64,000 nt of DNA from Neobittarella massiliensis (ex Bilen et al. 2018) (GCF_900289145.1 NZ_OKQO01000003.1:248001-312000); one strand, 5' to 3'; counted from the first letter of the stretch, positions 1-7,724 are shown. The notes: generated by a model not told the origin, from the letters alone. Made by a program: numbers and translations.

Positions 1-432
1 CTGCGCGTCACCGTAGCCGCCGGCCGGCGGCGCGTCGGTCAGCGCCCGGCCCAGGTAGCGCTTCCACACCGCGGTGGGGAAGCTCTGCGGGTCGATGGTG
101 CTGCCGCTCATGTCGTAGGTCACCGGCGGCCCGTCCCCACCCTCGGCCGCCGCAGCTGCCACCGCCGCGGTGGGGGGCAGCGCCTGCAAGCTGGCGGTGC
201 GGTGGCCGCTGCCCGGCCGGCTCACGATGTAGCCCTCGGCCAGCAGCTGGGCGTAGGCGCTCTCCACTGTGGTCTTGCTCACCCCCAGCATGGCCGCCAG
301 CCCCCTGATCGAGGGCAGCGGGCTGTCACCCGGCAGCGCCCCGCTCAAAAGTGCCTGCTGCACCTGCTGGCACAGCTGGGCCTGCAGCGGCAGGTCCCGG
401 CTGCGGTCTATCTGAAACATGTAGTTGAACAT
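1..432 (-). CDS. pdxR: MocR/PdxR-type regulator, N-terminal part (cut by window edge)
   Basis: This is the start of a GntR/MocR-family regulator that continues past base 1. The first 144 codons hold a winged-helix GntR domain (about residues 10-75, with LPSIRGLAAMLGVSKTTVES and AEGYIVSRPGSGH), then a linker rich in alanine and glycine. The beginning of what should be the PLP-binding, aminotransferase-like domain follows (IDPQSFPTAVWKRYLGRALT). MocR proteins sense pyridoxal phosphate through that domain, and the PdxR subgroup activates PLP synthesis genes. Divergent placement next to pdxST supports this role. Two in-frame ATG codons lie at 432 and 420; the first is used here, without a strong ribosome binding site to decide. 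The symbol is inferred from family and context. Confidence 0.85.
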   Translation of the reverse strand, partial: MFNYMFQIDRSRDLPLQAQLCQQVQQALLSGALPGDSPLPSIRGLAAMLGVSKTTVESAYAQLLAEGYIVSRPGSGHRTASLQALPPTAAVAAAAAEGGDGPPVTYDMSGSTIDPQSFPTAVWKRYLGRALTDAPPAGGYGDAQ

Positions 433-462
433 AAAACTGTCCTTATCAAGAATATAAAAATT

Positions 463-476
463 GTATATTTCTATAC
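463..476. promoter_or_regulatory. Palindrome in the pdxR-pdxS divergent promoter region
   Basis: GTATA, four bases, TATAC forms a perfect inverted repeat inside an AT-rich stretch (about 435-515) between the divergent regulator and pdxS. GTAC/ATAC-containing half-sites recur just downstream (near 478 and 495-507). MocR regulators usually bind direct or inverted repeats in such spacers, so this is a plausible PdxR operator, inferred from position only. Confidence 0.4.
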
Positions 477-632
477 GTACACTCCTGTTGTACCATACTT
501 TCATACCCAGCGCAACCGGCAGCTGACGGTCCGCTGTATCCAAGGCCCCGCGCCCGCCGCCCGATCAGCGGCCCGGCGCTCATGGGCCGGCTGTACTGTC
601 ACCGGCGCTGTGCGCCAGAAAGGAAGATCACC

Positions 633-1511
633 GTGGACGACAGAAGCACACTCAACCGCAATCTGGCCCAAATGCTCAAGGGCGGGGTCATTATGGACGT
701 CACCGATGCCGAGCAGGCCAAGATCGCCCAGGAGGCGGGCGCCGTGGCCGTTATGGCCCTGGAGCGCGTCCCCGCCGACATCCGCCGCCAAGGCGGAGTG
801 GCCCGCATGAGCGACCCCAAAATGATCAAAGAGATACAGGCCGCCGTCACCATCCCGGTCATGGCCAAGGCCCGCATCGGCCACATCGCCGAGGCCCGGG
901 TGCTGCAGGCGCTGGGCATCGATTTTATCGACGAGAGCGAGGTGCTCACCCCCGCCGACGACCGCTACCACCTGGATAAGCACCAGTTCGCGGTGCCGTT
1001 TGTCTGCGGTGCCCGCGATCTGGGCGAGGCGCTGCGCCGCATCGGCGAAGGCGCGGCCATGATCCGCACCAAAGGCGAGGCGGGCACCGGCAACATCGTC
1101 GAGGCGGTGCGCCACCAGCGGCAGATGCAGGCCGATATCCGCCGCCTGCAAAACCTGCCGCCCGAGGAGCGCATGACCTTTTCAAAAGAGATCGCCGCCC
1201 CCTACGATCTGGTATGTCAGGTGGCGCAGAGCGGCAAGCTGCCGGTGGTCAACTTCGCCGCCGGCGGCGTGGCCACCCCCGCCGACGCGGCGCTGATGAT
1301 GCTCCTGGGCAGTGAAGGGGTGTTCGTCGGCTCGGGCATCTTCAAGTCTAAAGACCCCGCCCGCCGCGCCAGGGCCATCGTTCAGGCCACCACTTACTAT
1401 AACGACCCGGAGGTGGTGGCCCGGGTGTCCGAGGGGCTGGGTGAGGCTATGACCGGCATCGAGCTGCGCGACATCCCCGACAGCCAGAAAATGGCCGATC
1501 GGGGCTGGTAG
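633..1511 (+). CDS. pdxS: Pyridoxal 5'-phosphate synthase, synthase subunit PdxS
   Basis: PdxS builds PLP from ribose 5-phosphate, glyceraldehyde 3-phosphate and ammonia delivered by PdxT; the enzyme is a cytoplasmic dodecamer. The 292-residue product has the family's usual length. Key residues are visible: Asp22 in GGVIMDVTD, the first Schiff-base lysine near 79 (VMAKARIGH) and the second near 147 in [11 protein letters not shown] chose the GTG at 633, eight bases after AGAAAGGAAG; an in-frame ATG at 582 would add an unrelated arginine- and cysteine-rich leader and lacks a ribosome binding site. pdxT follows after one base, so the two are cotranscribed, probably under the divergent MocR regulator. 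Confidence 0.97.
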   Translation: MDDRSTLNRNLAQMLKGGVIMDVTDAEQAKIAQEAGAVAVMALERVPADIRRQGGVARMSDPKMIKEIQAAVTIPVMAKARIGHIAEARVLQALGIDFIDESEVLTPADDRYHLDKHQFAVPFVCGARDLGEALRRIGEGAAMIRTKGEAGTGNIVEAVRHQRQMQADIRRLQNLPPEERMTFSKEIAAPYDLVCQVAQSGKLPVVNFAAGGVATPADAALMMLLGSEGVFVGSGIFKSKDPARRARAIVQATTYYNDPEVVARVSEGLGEAMTGIELRDIPDSQKMADRGW

Positions 1512-1512
1512 C

Positions 1513-2091
1513 GTGGGCGGCAGGATACCGGTCGGCGTGCTGGCGCTGCAGGGCTCTTTTGCCGAGCACCTGCAGGCGCTGGGCCGCCAGCCGGGGATAG
1601 AGCCGGTCGCCGTCAAGACCGCCGGCCAGCTGCAGCGAGTGGCGGCCATCATCCTCCCCGGCGGCGAGAGCACCACCCTGCGCCGCCTGCTGGATGAAGC
1701 CGGCCTTACCGATCTGTTAAAAGCGCGCATACAGGCCGGGCTGCCGGTGTGGGGCACCTGTGCCGGGGCCATCCTGCTGGCCGCCCGGATAGCGGGGGAA
1801 ACGCCCCACCTGGGGGTGATGGATATCACCGTTTGCCGCAACGCCTACGGCCGCCAGATCGACAGCTTCAGCGCCGCGGCCACCATCCCGCCGGTATCGC
1901 CCGACCCGGTGCCGCTGGTCTTTATCCGCGCCCCCGTCATCGAGGGGGTGGGCCCCGGCGTGCAGGTGCTCTGCCAGTTGGACGGCCGTATCGTGGCCGC
2001 GCGGCAAGAACACATGCTGGCCACCTCTTTTCACCCCGAACTCACCGATGACGACAGCTTTTACCGCTATTTTCTCAGCTTTCTCGGCTAG
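1513..2091 (+). CDS. pdxT: Pyridoxal 5'-phosphate synthase, glutaminase subunit PdxT
   Basis: PdxT hydrolyses glutamine and channels ammonia to PdxS. The 192-residue product is a class I (triad) glutamine amidotransferase: oxyanion-hole motif PGGEST near residue 50, nucleophile Cys83 in VWGTCAGAILLA, and His174/Glu176 in SFHPELTDDD. The GTG start lies two bases after the pdxS stop, which fits translational coupling and the 1:1 complex. A strong hairpin terminator follows the stop. Confidence 0.96.
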   Translation: MGGRIPVGVLALQGSFAEHLQALGRQPGIEPVAVKTAGQLQRVAAIILPGGESTTLRRLLDEAGLTDLLKARIQAGLPVWGTCAGAILLAARIAGETPHLGVMDITVCRNAYGRQIDSFSAAATIPPVSPDPVPLVFIRAPVIEGVGPGVQVLCQLDGRIVAARQEHMLATSFHPELTDDDSFYRYFLSFLG

Positions 2092-2118
2092 AGCGGGCCG
2101 CTGCCGCCCGGCCGATAG

Positions 2119-2157
2119 CAAAAAAGCGCTCTGCCTCTGCGGCAGCGCGCTTTTTTT
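2119..2157 (+). terminator. Intrinsic terminator of pdxST
   Basis: The A-tract and GCGCT-CTGCC arm pairs with GGCAG-CGCGC and runs into seven T residues 28 bases after the pdxT stop. Confidence 0.9.
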
Positions 2158-2231
2158 ATTACAGCTGGTCCAAAATCGCCAGATCTTGGGTGCACCGGCA
2201 CAGCTGGCAGCAGCCAGCTGCCGGCGCTTTC

Positions 2232-2270
2232 AAAAATATCCTGTATGGGACCAGACCCCCACAGAGAGCG
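2232..2270 (+). repeat. Left copy of an imperfect 39-bp direct repeat
   Basis: The copy begins AAAAATATCCTGT and ends CCCCCACAGAGAG. It matches 2832-2870 closely with a few substitutions and small gaps. The two copies lie 600 bp apart and frame the AT-rich gene at 2481-2705. Confidence 0.7.
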
Positions 2271-2465
2271 TTCGCAAGGCAGCGCAAGCGGCCCTTGCCG
2301 GGGGAACTGGGGCGGCCCCCCATGCAGATCTCCCCGGTATTCGCAGGGATGAAAAACGGGAAAATCGCAAAGTGCACACCACTTTGCCCTGCTCGCCACT
2401 ACTGAAAACGGCCAAGGAGGAAATACGTCTTATACCGAGAAAGCGTATTGGATCAGCCCGACAAG

Positions 2466-2479
2466 TATTAGTTTGTGTG
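2466..2479 (+). repeat. Left arm of a 14-bp inverted repeat
   Basis: TATTAGTTTGTGTG here matches the reverse complement of 2770-2783 (TATAAGTTTGTGTG) at 13 of 14 positions. The arms lie just outside the small membrane-protein gene. Confidence 0.6.
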
Positions 2480-2480
2480 T

Positions 2481-2705
2481 TTAATTTTTCTTATCAAGTA
2501 CGCCCCAAATAGCGATGGCAAGACCAATAACTGCTAAGCCGCAAAAAATATATATAATTGGCATAAGACCATATTGCTGAATATTCCACCATGAAGAAAA
2601 TCGTCCATTTACCGTCCATTCATTCGCCATTGAACCAGCTAAAACCAAAGCAACAGAAATTGCTCCTGACAAAAACATTATGGAACCTAAAATTACTTTT
2701 TTCAC
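2481..2705 (-). CDS. Small two-helix membrane protein of unknown function
   Basis: The 74-residue product has two hydrophobic segments, about residues 4-25 (VILGSIMFLSGAISVALVLA) and 47-68 (GLMPIIYIFCGLAVIGLAIA). A short polar loop rich in tryptophan and asparagine separates them, and the tail ends DKKN. The GTG start at 2705 is preceded by GGGAGACAGATAC. An upstream ATG at 2825 would add a leader lacking its own ribosome binding site. I do not recognise a characterised family. Base and codon use are much more AT-rich than the neighbours. With the flanking inverted and direct repeats, this suggests insertion from elsewhere, but no transposase is present. Confidence 0.7.
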   Translation of the reverse strand: MKKVILGSIMFLSGAISVALVLAGSMANEWTVNGRFSSWWNIQQYGLMPIIYIFCGLAVIGLAIAIWGVLDKKN

Positions 2706-2769
2706 GTATCTGTCTCCCTGCAAATTTAACTTTGTGAGTATATTTTCTTTGCCCAAGCTTTGCCCAAGG

Positions 2770-2783
2770 CACACAAACTTATA
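2770..2783 (-). repeat. Right arm of a 14-bp inverted repeat
   Basis: CACACAAACTTATA pairs with the arm at 2466-2479 with one mismatch. It closes the AT-rich island on the right. Confidence 0.6.
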
Positions 2784-2831
2784 GCTGCCTTTTTCACTGC
2801 CGCCGGCGGTAGCCGGTGCTCGCATTCATGA

Positions 2832-2870
2832 AAAAATATTCTGTGGGAGCCAGAGCCCCCACAGAGAGTG
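2832..2870 (+). repeat. Right copy of an imperfect 39-bp direct repeat
   Basis: The copy begins AAAAATATTCTGT and ends CCCCCACAGAGAG. It is the partner of 2232-2270, exactly 600 bp downstream. Confidence 0.7.
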
Positions 2871-2936
2871 GCGTCAGCCGCGCTCAGGCGCCAAGCGGCT
2901 GTTTTTTTATGTGCCCGGCAGGGGAGAGAGCCCCCT

Positions 2937-3380
2937 TCACAGCACCCGCACGTAGTATAGCTTTACCGCTACCGCCACCACCAGCTGTATCAGCGCCGCC
3001 CCGATGAGCGTCATGAAAACCACCGCATTGAAGTACCCGGCCACCACACCGGCTACCACCATGCCCAGCGAGGTCACCATCAAAATAGGCATGCCCGCCT
3101 TTTGGCGGATCAGCCGCATGCGCTCGTCGTGTTCGCGGTTGTAGAGCAGCTGCAGGTGGCGCTCGTCGCCCAGCGCCCGGTTGTAGCGGATGATCATCAC
3201 CGCCAACAGAATACACAGCGTCGACATCAGCCCGCCCTGAAATTCGCGCACCGCCGCCACCGGGTGGCCCGGCAGCTGCACCAGCTCAAACTGGTGGTTG
3301 AGCAAAAACAAAAGCCCCACCAGCATTACCGCCCGCAGCAGCCACATGCGCCGCCGCAACACCTTTTTAAAGTCTTCCAT
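2937..3380 (-). CDS. Four-helix membrane protein paired with an Xre regulator
   Basis: The 147-residue product begins with a basic segment (MEDFKKVLRRRMW) and has about four membrane helices, two near residues 14-28 and 52-66 and two near 98-140. A charged cytoplasmic loop (NREHDERMRLIRQKAGM) sits between the helix pairs. No catalytic motif is visible and I do not recognise a named family. Many Clostridia carry such a protein directly behind a short Xre repressor, with the membrane protein thought to be its partner or target. The gene starts six bases after the regulator stops and is preceded by GGGAGGTAACGACCG, so the two form an operon controlled by the repeat-bearing promoter upstream. Confidence 0.75.
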   Translation of the reverse strand: MEDFKKVLRRRMWLLRAVMLVGLLFLLNHQFELVQLPGHPVAAVREFQGGLMSTLCILLAVMIIRYNRALGDERHLQLLYNREHDERMRLIRQKAGMPILMVTSLGMVVAGVVAGYFNAVVFMTLIGAALIQLVVAVAVKLYYVRVL

Positions 3381-3386
3381 CGGTCG

Positions 3387-3599
3387 TTACCTCCCTTTTT
3401 CGTCGATCTCCCCAAAGTCGAACACCTCTTCGATCTGCCGCCCAAAGTAGTGGGCGATCTTGTAAGCCAGCACCAGCGAGGCAGTGTAGCGCTCCACCTC
3501 GATGGAAGTGATGGTCTGGCGGGTGGTGCCCACAGCCAGGGCCAGCTCCTCCTGCGAGAGCTTGCGCTCCTTGCGCAGCTGGCGGATGTTGTTTTTCAC
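3387..3599 (-). CDS. Xre-family HTH repressor
   Basis: A 70-residue, single-domain helix-turn-helix regulator of the short YozG/Cro type. The helix-turn-helix spans about residues 5-60, with NNIRQLRKERKLSQEELALA followed by VGTTRQTITSIE; the tail FGRQIEEVFDFGE is typical of the subfamily. The GTG at 3599 is chosen because GAGGAGGG sits five bases upstream and translation begins exactly at the conserved VKNNIR. The longer frame from 3803 would read back through the promoter. The gene precedes a membrane-protein gene in one operon. Two copies of a 13-bp repeat overlap its promoter, which suggests autoregulation. Confidence 0.88.
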   Translation of the reverse strand: MKNNIRQLRKERKLSQEELALAVGTTRQTITSIEVERYTASLVLAYKIAHYFGRQIEEVFDFGEIDEKGR

Positions 3600-3629
3600 C
3601 AGGTCCCTCCTCACCGCCGATAAATGTAC

Positions 3630-3676
3630 AGTTTGCTTTGCAAATTTAGTATAGTTTGCTTTGCATAAAATGTCAA
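3630..3676 (-). promoter_or_regulatory. Promoter of the Xre operon with two 13-bp operator repeats
   Basis: On the minus strand, TTGACA (3671-3676) and TATACT (3648-3653) are separated by 17 bases. TGCAAAGCAAACT occurs twice with a 23-bp period, at 3653-3665 between the two boxes and at 3630-3642 just downstream of the -10. Each copy contains the palindrome TGC-AAA-GCA. Placement over the promoter is what an autorepressor needs; binding by the adjacent Xre protein is inferred. Confidence 0.8.
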
Positions 3677-3801
3677 GCTCGCTTAGCAAAAAAACTGTCT
3701 GTCGGCTCTTGCATTTTGTCCCCATATCTCCCATACTGTAAGGGATGATACCCACCGGCGCCGCGCCTTGCGGCACCCAGCATGCAGAGGGAGGTCCCGC
3801 C

Positions 3802-4539
3802 ATGCCCGCCTATACGGTCCGCTATCTCTATCACAGCAGCTTTCTGCTCGAAACAGCCAGCCACTACCTCATTTTCGACTACTACCGCAACAGCCCCCAC
3901 GGCCGGGGGCTAAATAGCGGCGTTATCGATCCGGCCGCGCTCACCGGCAAACCGGTGCTGGTGTTTGCCTCCCACAGCCACGGCGACCACTACGACCCGG
4001 TCATCTTCCGCTGGCGGGGACAGCTGCCCGGTATCCAGTACATCTTATCGAGCGATATCGCCGCCCCCGCCGCGGCCGACACCCACTTCATCGGGCCCGA
4101 TGCCTCGCGGCGGGTAGGTGGCGCCGCGGTGCGCACGCTCCCCTCTACCGACCTGGGGGTGGCCTTTGTCATCGAGGTCGACGGGCTGCGCATCTACCAC
4201 GCCGGCGACCTCAACTGGTGGCACTGGGAGGGGGAGCCCGACAGCGACAACCGCGATATGGCCCGCGCCTACTGCGCCCAGATCGACCGCCTGCAGGGCG
4301 AGCATTTCGATGTCGCCTTCGTCCCCCTCGACCCGCGCCTGGGCCGGCCCGGCTATCTGCTGGGGCTCGATTACTTCGCCGCCCACACCGACGCGGCGGT
4401 GATCTTTCCCATGCATTTCGGCAGTGACCGGCGGGTGTTCGACTGGCTGGCACAGGACCGCCGGGCAGATGACTACCGCCCGCGGGTAGCGCGTATCGAA
4501 CACCGCGGCCAGCAGTTTTCTGGCCCTCTGTCCCGCTAG
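3802..4539 (+). CDS. Metallo-beta-lactamase-fold hydrolase (UlaG-like)
   Basis: The 245-residue product has the metal-binding motif HSHGDHYD (His58, His60, Asp62, His63), a later YHAGDLNWWH motif (about residues 132-141) and a C-terminal PMHFG (about 210). These are the usual ligands of a dinuclear zinc site in the UlaG-like branch of the superfamily. The substrate cannot be told from sequence. ATG 3802 is preceded by GAGGGAGG; an in-frame start at 3745 would add a leader without similarity to the family. The gene stands alone, is read away from the Xre operon and is followed by a strong terminator. Confidence 0.85.
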   Translation: MPAYTVRYLYHSSFLLETASHYLIFDYYRNSPHGRGLNSGVIDPAALTGKPVLVFASHSHGDHYDPVIFRWRGQLPGIQYILSSDIAAPAAADTHFIGPDASRRVGGAAVRTLPSTDLGVAFVIEVDGLRIYHAGDLNWWHWEGEPDSDNRDMARAYCAQIDRLQGEHFDVAFVPLDPRLGRPGYLLGLDYFAAHTDAAVIFPMHFGSDRRVFDWLAQDRRADDYRPRVARIEHRGQQFSGPLSR

Positions 4540-4636
4540 CACCCGCCCGCCTTACCGCCCTGACCGGCGCATATGCCAAAACGGCCCCATCCCTCTGCCA
4601 CCGGCCGGGGCCTCGTTCTTCACAGCCGCTATAATA

Positions 4637-4680
4637 AGCGGGGAGCAGACCATTTTTGTAGTCTGCTCCCCGCTCTTTTT
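4637..4680 (+). terminator. Intrinsic terminator
   Basis: Fourteen-base perfect arms AGCGGGGAGCAGAC and GTCTGCTCCCCGCT enclose a T-rich loop and are followed by CTTTTT, about 100 bases after the metallo-hydrolase stop. Confidence 0.9.
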
Positions 4681-4776
4681 CTGCCCGTATATCACCACCA
4701 TAAAACGGCGTTTTTTCGAGTCTTGTTCCGGCCGGCCAGCGGGTGGATAGGTATATACAGTAGCAGGAAGTGCTTT

Positions 4777-5660
4777 ATGAACGATGTCACAGAGTCACAG
4801 AGCGAGCGAACAGACCTGCCGCCGGGCATACTGCTGACCGCCCAGGATCTGCCGACAGCTGCGACAGATCACCCACGCCGCCGGGCGTACCGCCCACTAT
4901 GGACTCAGCCGCACCCGCCCGCAGATGCCCGGCCTGCTAAAGTGCCGCACCCGGGCTCTGCGCAACACCGGCCGTCTCGAGCTGTGCGGCAGCGCGTTCA
5001 TCGCGCCCATGGCCCGGCAGTATAACGGGCCTGCCGTCGGCCCTCTGCCGTACCTGACCGACCGCCTGCTGGCACTATACCGCGGCGGGGCTTGCAGCCT
5101 GGGGTGATGCCGCTGCCCATACCTACGGCAGTGAAGGGAGCCCCTTCGCACACAGTGACCTGACGGCGGCCCACCAGCAACAGGTACCGCCCGGCGGTTC
5201 GGCTGTCGTAGGGTTGGGCCAGCTGGCGCCGCTCAATTCGCTGCGCTACACGTTCAGTTTGGCCCCGCTCCAAAGCGACTCCAAAGCGATCTGTGGGCGC
5301 AGTACCGGCCGGGCCAGCGGCCCATCGCCCCAGCTGTCGCCGCGAACCGGGCACTATAGCGGCAGCTGTGTGGCAGCGCGCCGCCGGTACCGTGTTGGGC
5401 ACGCACCGATACGCTGGCCGGTATGGGCCGCTATTATGCCGCCTGCGGCCGGCGCTACCTCACCCACCGCCGGCCGATATCGACTATCAGCTGCTGTTGC
5501 CGGTGCCGAAAACGTCGGTCGGCGTCCGCCGCCTGGCCCGGCTCACAGTCGGGCGGGCCTTTTTGTCGGCGCTAGATCCCGCCGCCCTACACCGGCCGCT
5601 GGCCCACTGCAGACCCCACTGCCCACAGGCGCTTATAGGCGGAGGTAGCGCCGCCGCCCC
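4777..5660 (+). pseudogene. Probable decayed coding region, frameshifted, unidentified
   Basis: No intact gene spans this stretch. An ATG at 4777 follows CAGGAAG and opens a frame beginning MNDVTESQSERTDLPPGILL. A neighbouring frame then gives protein-like text including THAAGRTAHYGLSRTRPQM and LRNTGRLELCGSAFIAP to about 5107, and a third frame reads TDTLAGMGRYYAACGRRYLT near 5400-5470. Changing frames with no single long product suggests a disrupted gene. The HYGLSRTRPQ plus LRNTGRLELCG pattern loosely recalls the clostridial DUF6323 family, but that is from memory and weak. Random open frames in GC-rich DNA remain an alternative. Confidence 0.3.
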
Positions 5661-5774
5661 GGTCCCCCCCTGCGCCGCCGGGCTCCCGCTTTCGGGGCAA
5701 AACACACCCCGCCGGCCCTGGGCTGGAGGGCAGGGGAGCCCCCAAAAAAATGAGCGCCGCGCTTTAAAGCCCGC

Positions 5775-5828
5775 ACAAAAAAGCAGAGGACAGCTCCGGC
5801 CGATCGGCCTGCTGTCCTCTGCTTTTTT
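5775..5828. terminator. Bidirectional intrinsic terminator
   Basis: GCAGAGGACAG pairs with CTGTCCTCTGC, with six A residues before and six T residues after, so it can stop transcription from either side. It most likely ends the VOC gene on the minus strand. Confidence 0.9.
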
Positions 5829-5862
5829 GCGGTGTTTTGGCCGGCGCTGGTGGTCCAGTGGC

Positions 5863-6222
5863 CTAGTGGTCCAGTATCTCGATCCAGTAGCCGTCGGGGT
5901 CGTTTATGAAGTAGAGACCCATATCGGTGTTCTCAAAGCAGATACAGCCCATCTGCGCGTGCAGCTGGTGGGCGGCGTCCCGGTCGGGCACGCGCACCGC
6001 CAGGTGTATCTCGTTGTCGCCCAGGTCAAAGGGTCTTGTGCGGTCGTGGTAGTGGGTCAGCTCCAGCAGATGATCGGTGTTGCCGTCGCCCAAAAAAACG
6101 ATGGTAAAGCCGTCTCCCTCTATGCGGCGCACCTCGGTAAGACCCAGCGCCTGGCGGTAAAAATCCAGGCTCTTTTGCAGGTCTAGTACAGTCAGGTTGG
6201 TGTGTAAAAAGCTACAGGTCAT
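5863..6222 (-). CDS. VOC (glyoxalase I-like) family protein
   Basis: The 119-residue product is a single vicinal-oxygen-chelate domain with two beta-alpha-beta-beta-beta modules. Candidate metal ligands are His7 in FLHTNLTV, a glutamate near 54 in LLELTH, His74 in NEIHLAV and Glu116 in YWIEILD. The arrangement and the conserved NDPDGYWIEIL ending resemble glyoxalase I, which isomerises the methylglyoxal-thiol adduct to a lactoyl thioester, but many VOC proteins have other substrates. ATG 6222 follows GGGAGGACCTGTTTT. It is monocistronic, with a terminator immediately downstream. Confidence 0.85.
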   Translation of the reverse strand: MTCSFLHTNLTVLDLQKSLDFYRQALGLTEVRRIEGDGFTIVFLGDGNTDHLLELTHYHDRTRPFDLGDNEIHLAVRVPDRDAAHQLHAQMGCICFENTDMGLYFINDPDGYWIEILDH

Positions 6223-6306
6223 AAAACAGGTCCTCCCAGCATCACAAATGCGTGTACAGGTCCTATTCTACCACAGCGCACCGGCGTTTGTACAGCGCGG
6301 GAGGTG

Positions 6307-6984
6307 CTAGTCGATCACGGTAGAGGTGCGGCCGATGCCCACCACCGCGTTGGTGATGCGCCGCCAGGTATTGCAGCCGCAAATGCCGTCGGCGCTCAGG
6401 CCGTTGGCCCGCTGAAAAGCTACCAGCGCATTGGTGGTGTTGCCGCCAAAGTAGCCGTCCAGGGTACGGGTGGTGTAGCCCAGCGCGTTCAGGGCGTCCT
6501 GTAAAACCAGCACGTAAACGCCCACCGAGCCGTTTCTGATCAGCGGGTACCCGGCCGAGCAGGCGGGGCTGCCGTAGCGCTTGTCAAAATGCACCCAGCT
6601 GGGGGTCATGCTGATGGGCTCCACATAGGTCCACACCCCCAGCGACTGGCACAGCTGGTGAAAGCGGCGGCGGGTGGCGGAGGTCTGGTTTTGCATCGTG
6701 TCAAAGCTGGTGCCGGCGTAGTGCTGGCTCTGCAGGCCGTGGCCGCCCTCCCAAATGCGTTTGTAGGCGTAGCCCACGTAAATACCGCTGCCCCAGTTGC
6801 GGCGGGTGATGTTCCAGGACTCCATCGCCGTAGTGGTGGTCCACATTACCGACGATCTGGAAGATCCCCGGAACTCGCGTACCAGCAGCGTTCTGCCGTA
6901 CGAGTAGGGCATCGGGTCTGTCTCTGCCCGGGTGTAGCGCTCCATTCTATTGGTGTATAAGTTATAGACGAGTATCGTAGCCAT
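6307..6984 (-). CDS. M15-like peptidase with C-terminal peptidoglycan-binding domain
   Basis: The 225-residue product has an N-terminal region resembling the zinc D,D-peptidase M15 fold: SQHYAGTSFD matches the SxHxxGxxxD zinc motif (about residues 85-94) and WVHFDKR supplies the second histidine (about 131). A peptidoglycan-binding type 1 repeat follows (about 150-212; VYVLVLQDALNALGY, LDGYFGGNTTNALVAFQR). The likely role is cleavage of peptide stems in the cell wall. No signal peptide or membrane segment is visible, so export would need a holin or non-classical route, as in endolysins. The preceding 870 bases contain no gene. Confidence 0.7.
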   Translation of the reverse strand: MATILVYNLYTNRMERYTRAETDPMPYSYGRTLLVREFRGSSRSSVMWTTTTAMESWNITRRNWGSGIYVGYAYKRIWEGGHGLQSQHYAGTSFDTMQNQTSATRRRFHQLCQSLGVWTYVEPISMTPSWVHFDKRYGSPACSAGYPLIRNGSVGVYVLVLQDALNALGYTTRTLDGYFGGNTTNALVAFQRANGLSADGICGCNTWRRITNAVVGIGRTSTVID

Positions 6985-7084
6985 AATCGATCCATGCCTT
7001 TCTGGAAAGTATTACAAATAAAGGGGTATCACCACATTGTATGCACCGGCACCAGTTCGGTGCCTGCCACCCGCCGCTCCTCTG

Positions 7085-7500
7085 TTTCCTCCCCCAAAAA
7101 ATCCCTATGCACACCCCGCCCCACATCCCGCCGCCGCTCCTCTTTACCATGCATCACGACCGGCCACCCCGGCCAATCCCCAGTCCACACCGCTCCCCGG
7201 CGCCCCCAGCATCTCGCCAGGCGCCGCCAGCCCCCTCTGTTACCTCACCCCAAGTGCCTATGCGCACCCCGCCCCGCGCGCCACCACCCGCCCTACATCC
7301 CGCCACTGCCCCTCTTCACCATGCATCACAATCGGCTGCCCCAGCCAATCCCCAGTCCACACCGCCCCCCGGCGCCCCCAGCATTTCGCCAAGCGCCGCC
7401 AGCCCCCTCTGTTACCTCACCCCAAGTACCTATGCGCACCCCGCCCCGTGCGTCACCACCCGCCCCACATCCCGCCGCCGCTCCTCTTCACCAGCCACCA
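7085..7500 (+). repeat. C-rich tandem repeat, unit about 172 bp
   Basis: Segments such as CCTATGCGCACCCCGCCCC, CCAATCCCCAGTCCACACCG and CCCCTCTGTTACCTCACCCC recur with a 172-bp period. About 2.4 copies are present; the first copy lacks roughly 19 bases. All three plus-strand frames stay open, which reflects the C-rich, stop-poor composition. A period of 172 shifts frame between copies, arguing against a protein repeat. The stretch 6985-7680 contains no convincing gene. Confidence 0.8.
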
Positions 7501-7724
7501 GCCACCACAGCCGCCATCCGTCCCATCCATCTATATAGATCCTGTATAAGCCCTGCCCGTTCTCCACCCATCCCAACCATCCCGCCCACGGCCCCGCACT
7601 CGGGCACCCCCCTATCGCCGGCTCACCACTCTACCTATACCCGGCTTGGGCCCGTCCATCCCCTGCACAAATTGCACAATCTGCGCTGTCGCATTTTAGC
7701 GGATATCGTGCACACTATAGAAAC

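Larger units (their letters stand above)
2158..2480. other. Gene-free spacer left of the AT-rich gene
   Basis: No reading frame here has a credible start, ribosome binding site or recognisable product. The stretch holds the left copy of the 39-bp repeat (2232-2270) and grades from GC-rich into AT-rich sequence near 2440. Confidence 0.6.

Noticed and set aside
582-632. Upstream ATG extension of pdxS
   Set aside because: The extension is unrelated to the family and has no ribosome binding site; the GTG at 633 fits length and spacing.
7037-7549. Overlapping 165-290-codon proline-rich frames on the plus strand
   Set aside because: All three frames stay open because the repeat is C-rich and stop-poor; the 172-bp period breaks frame and there is no ribosome binding site.
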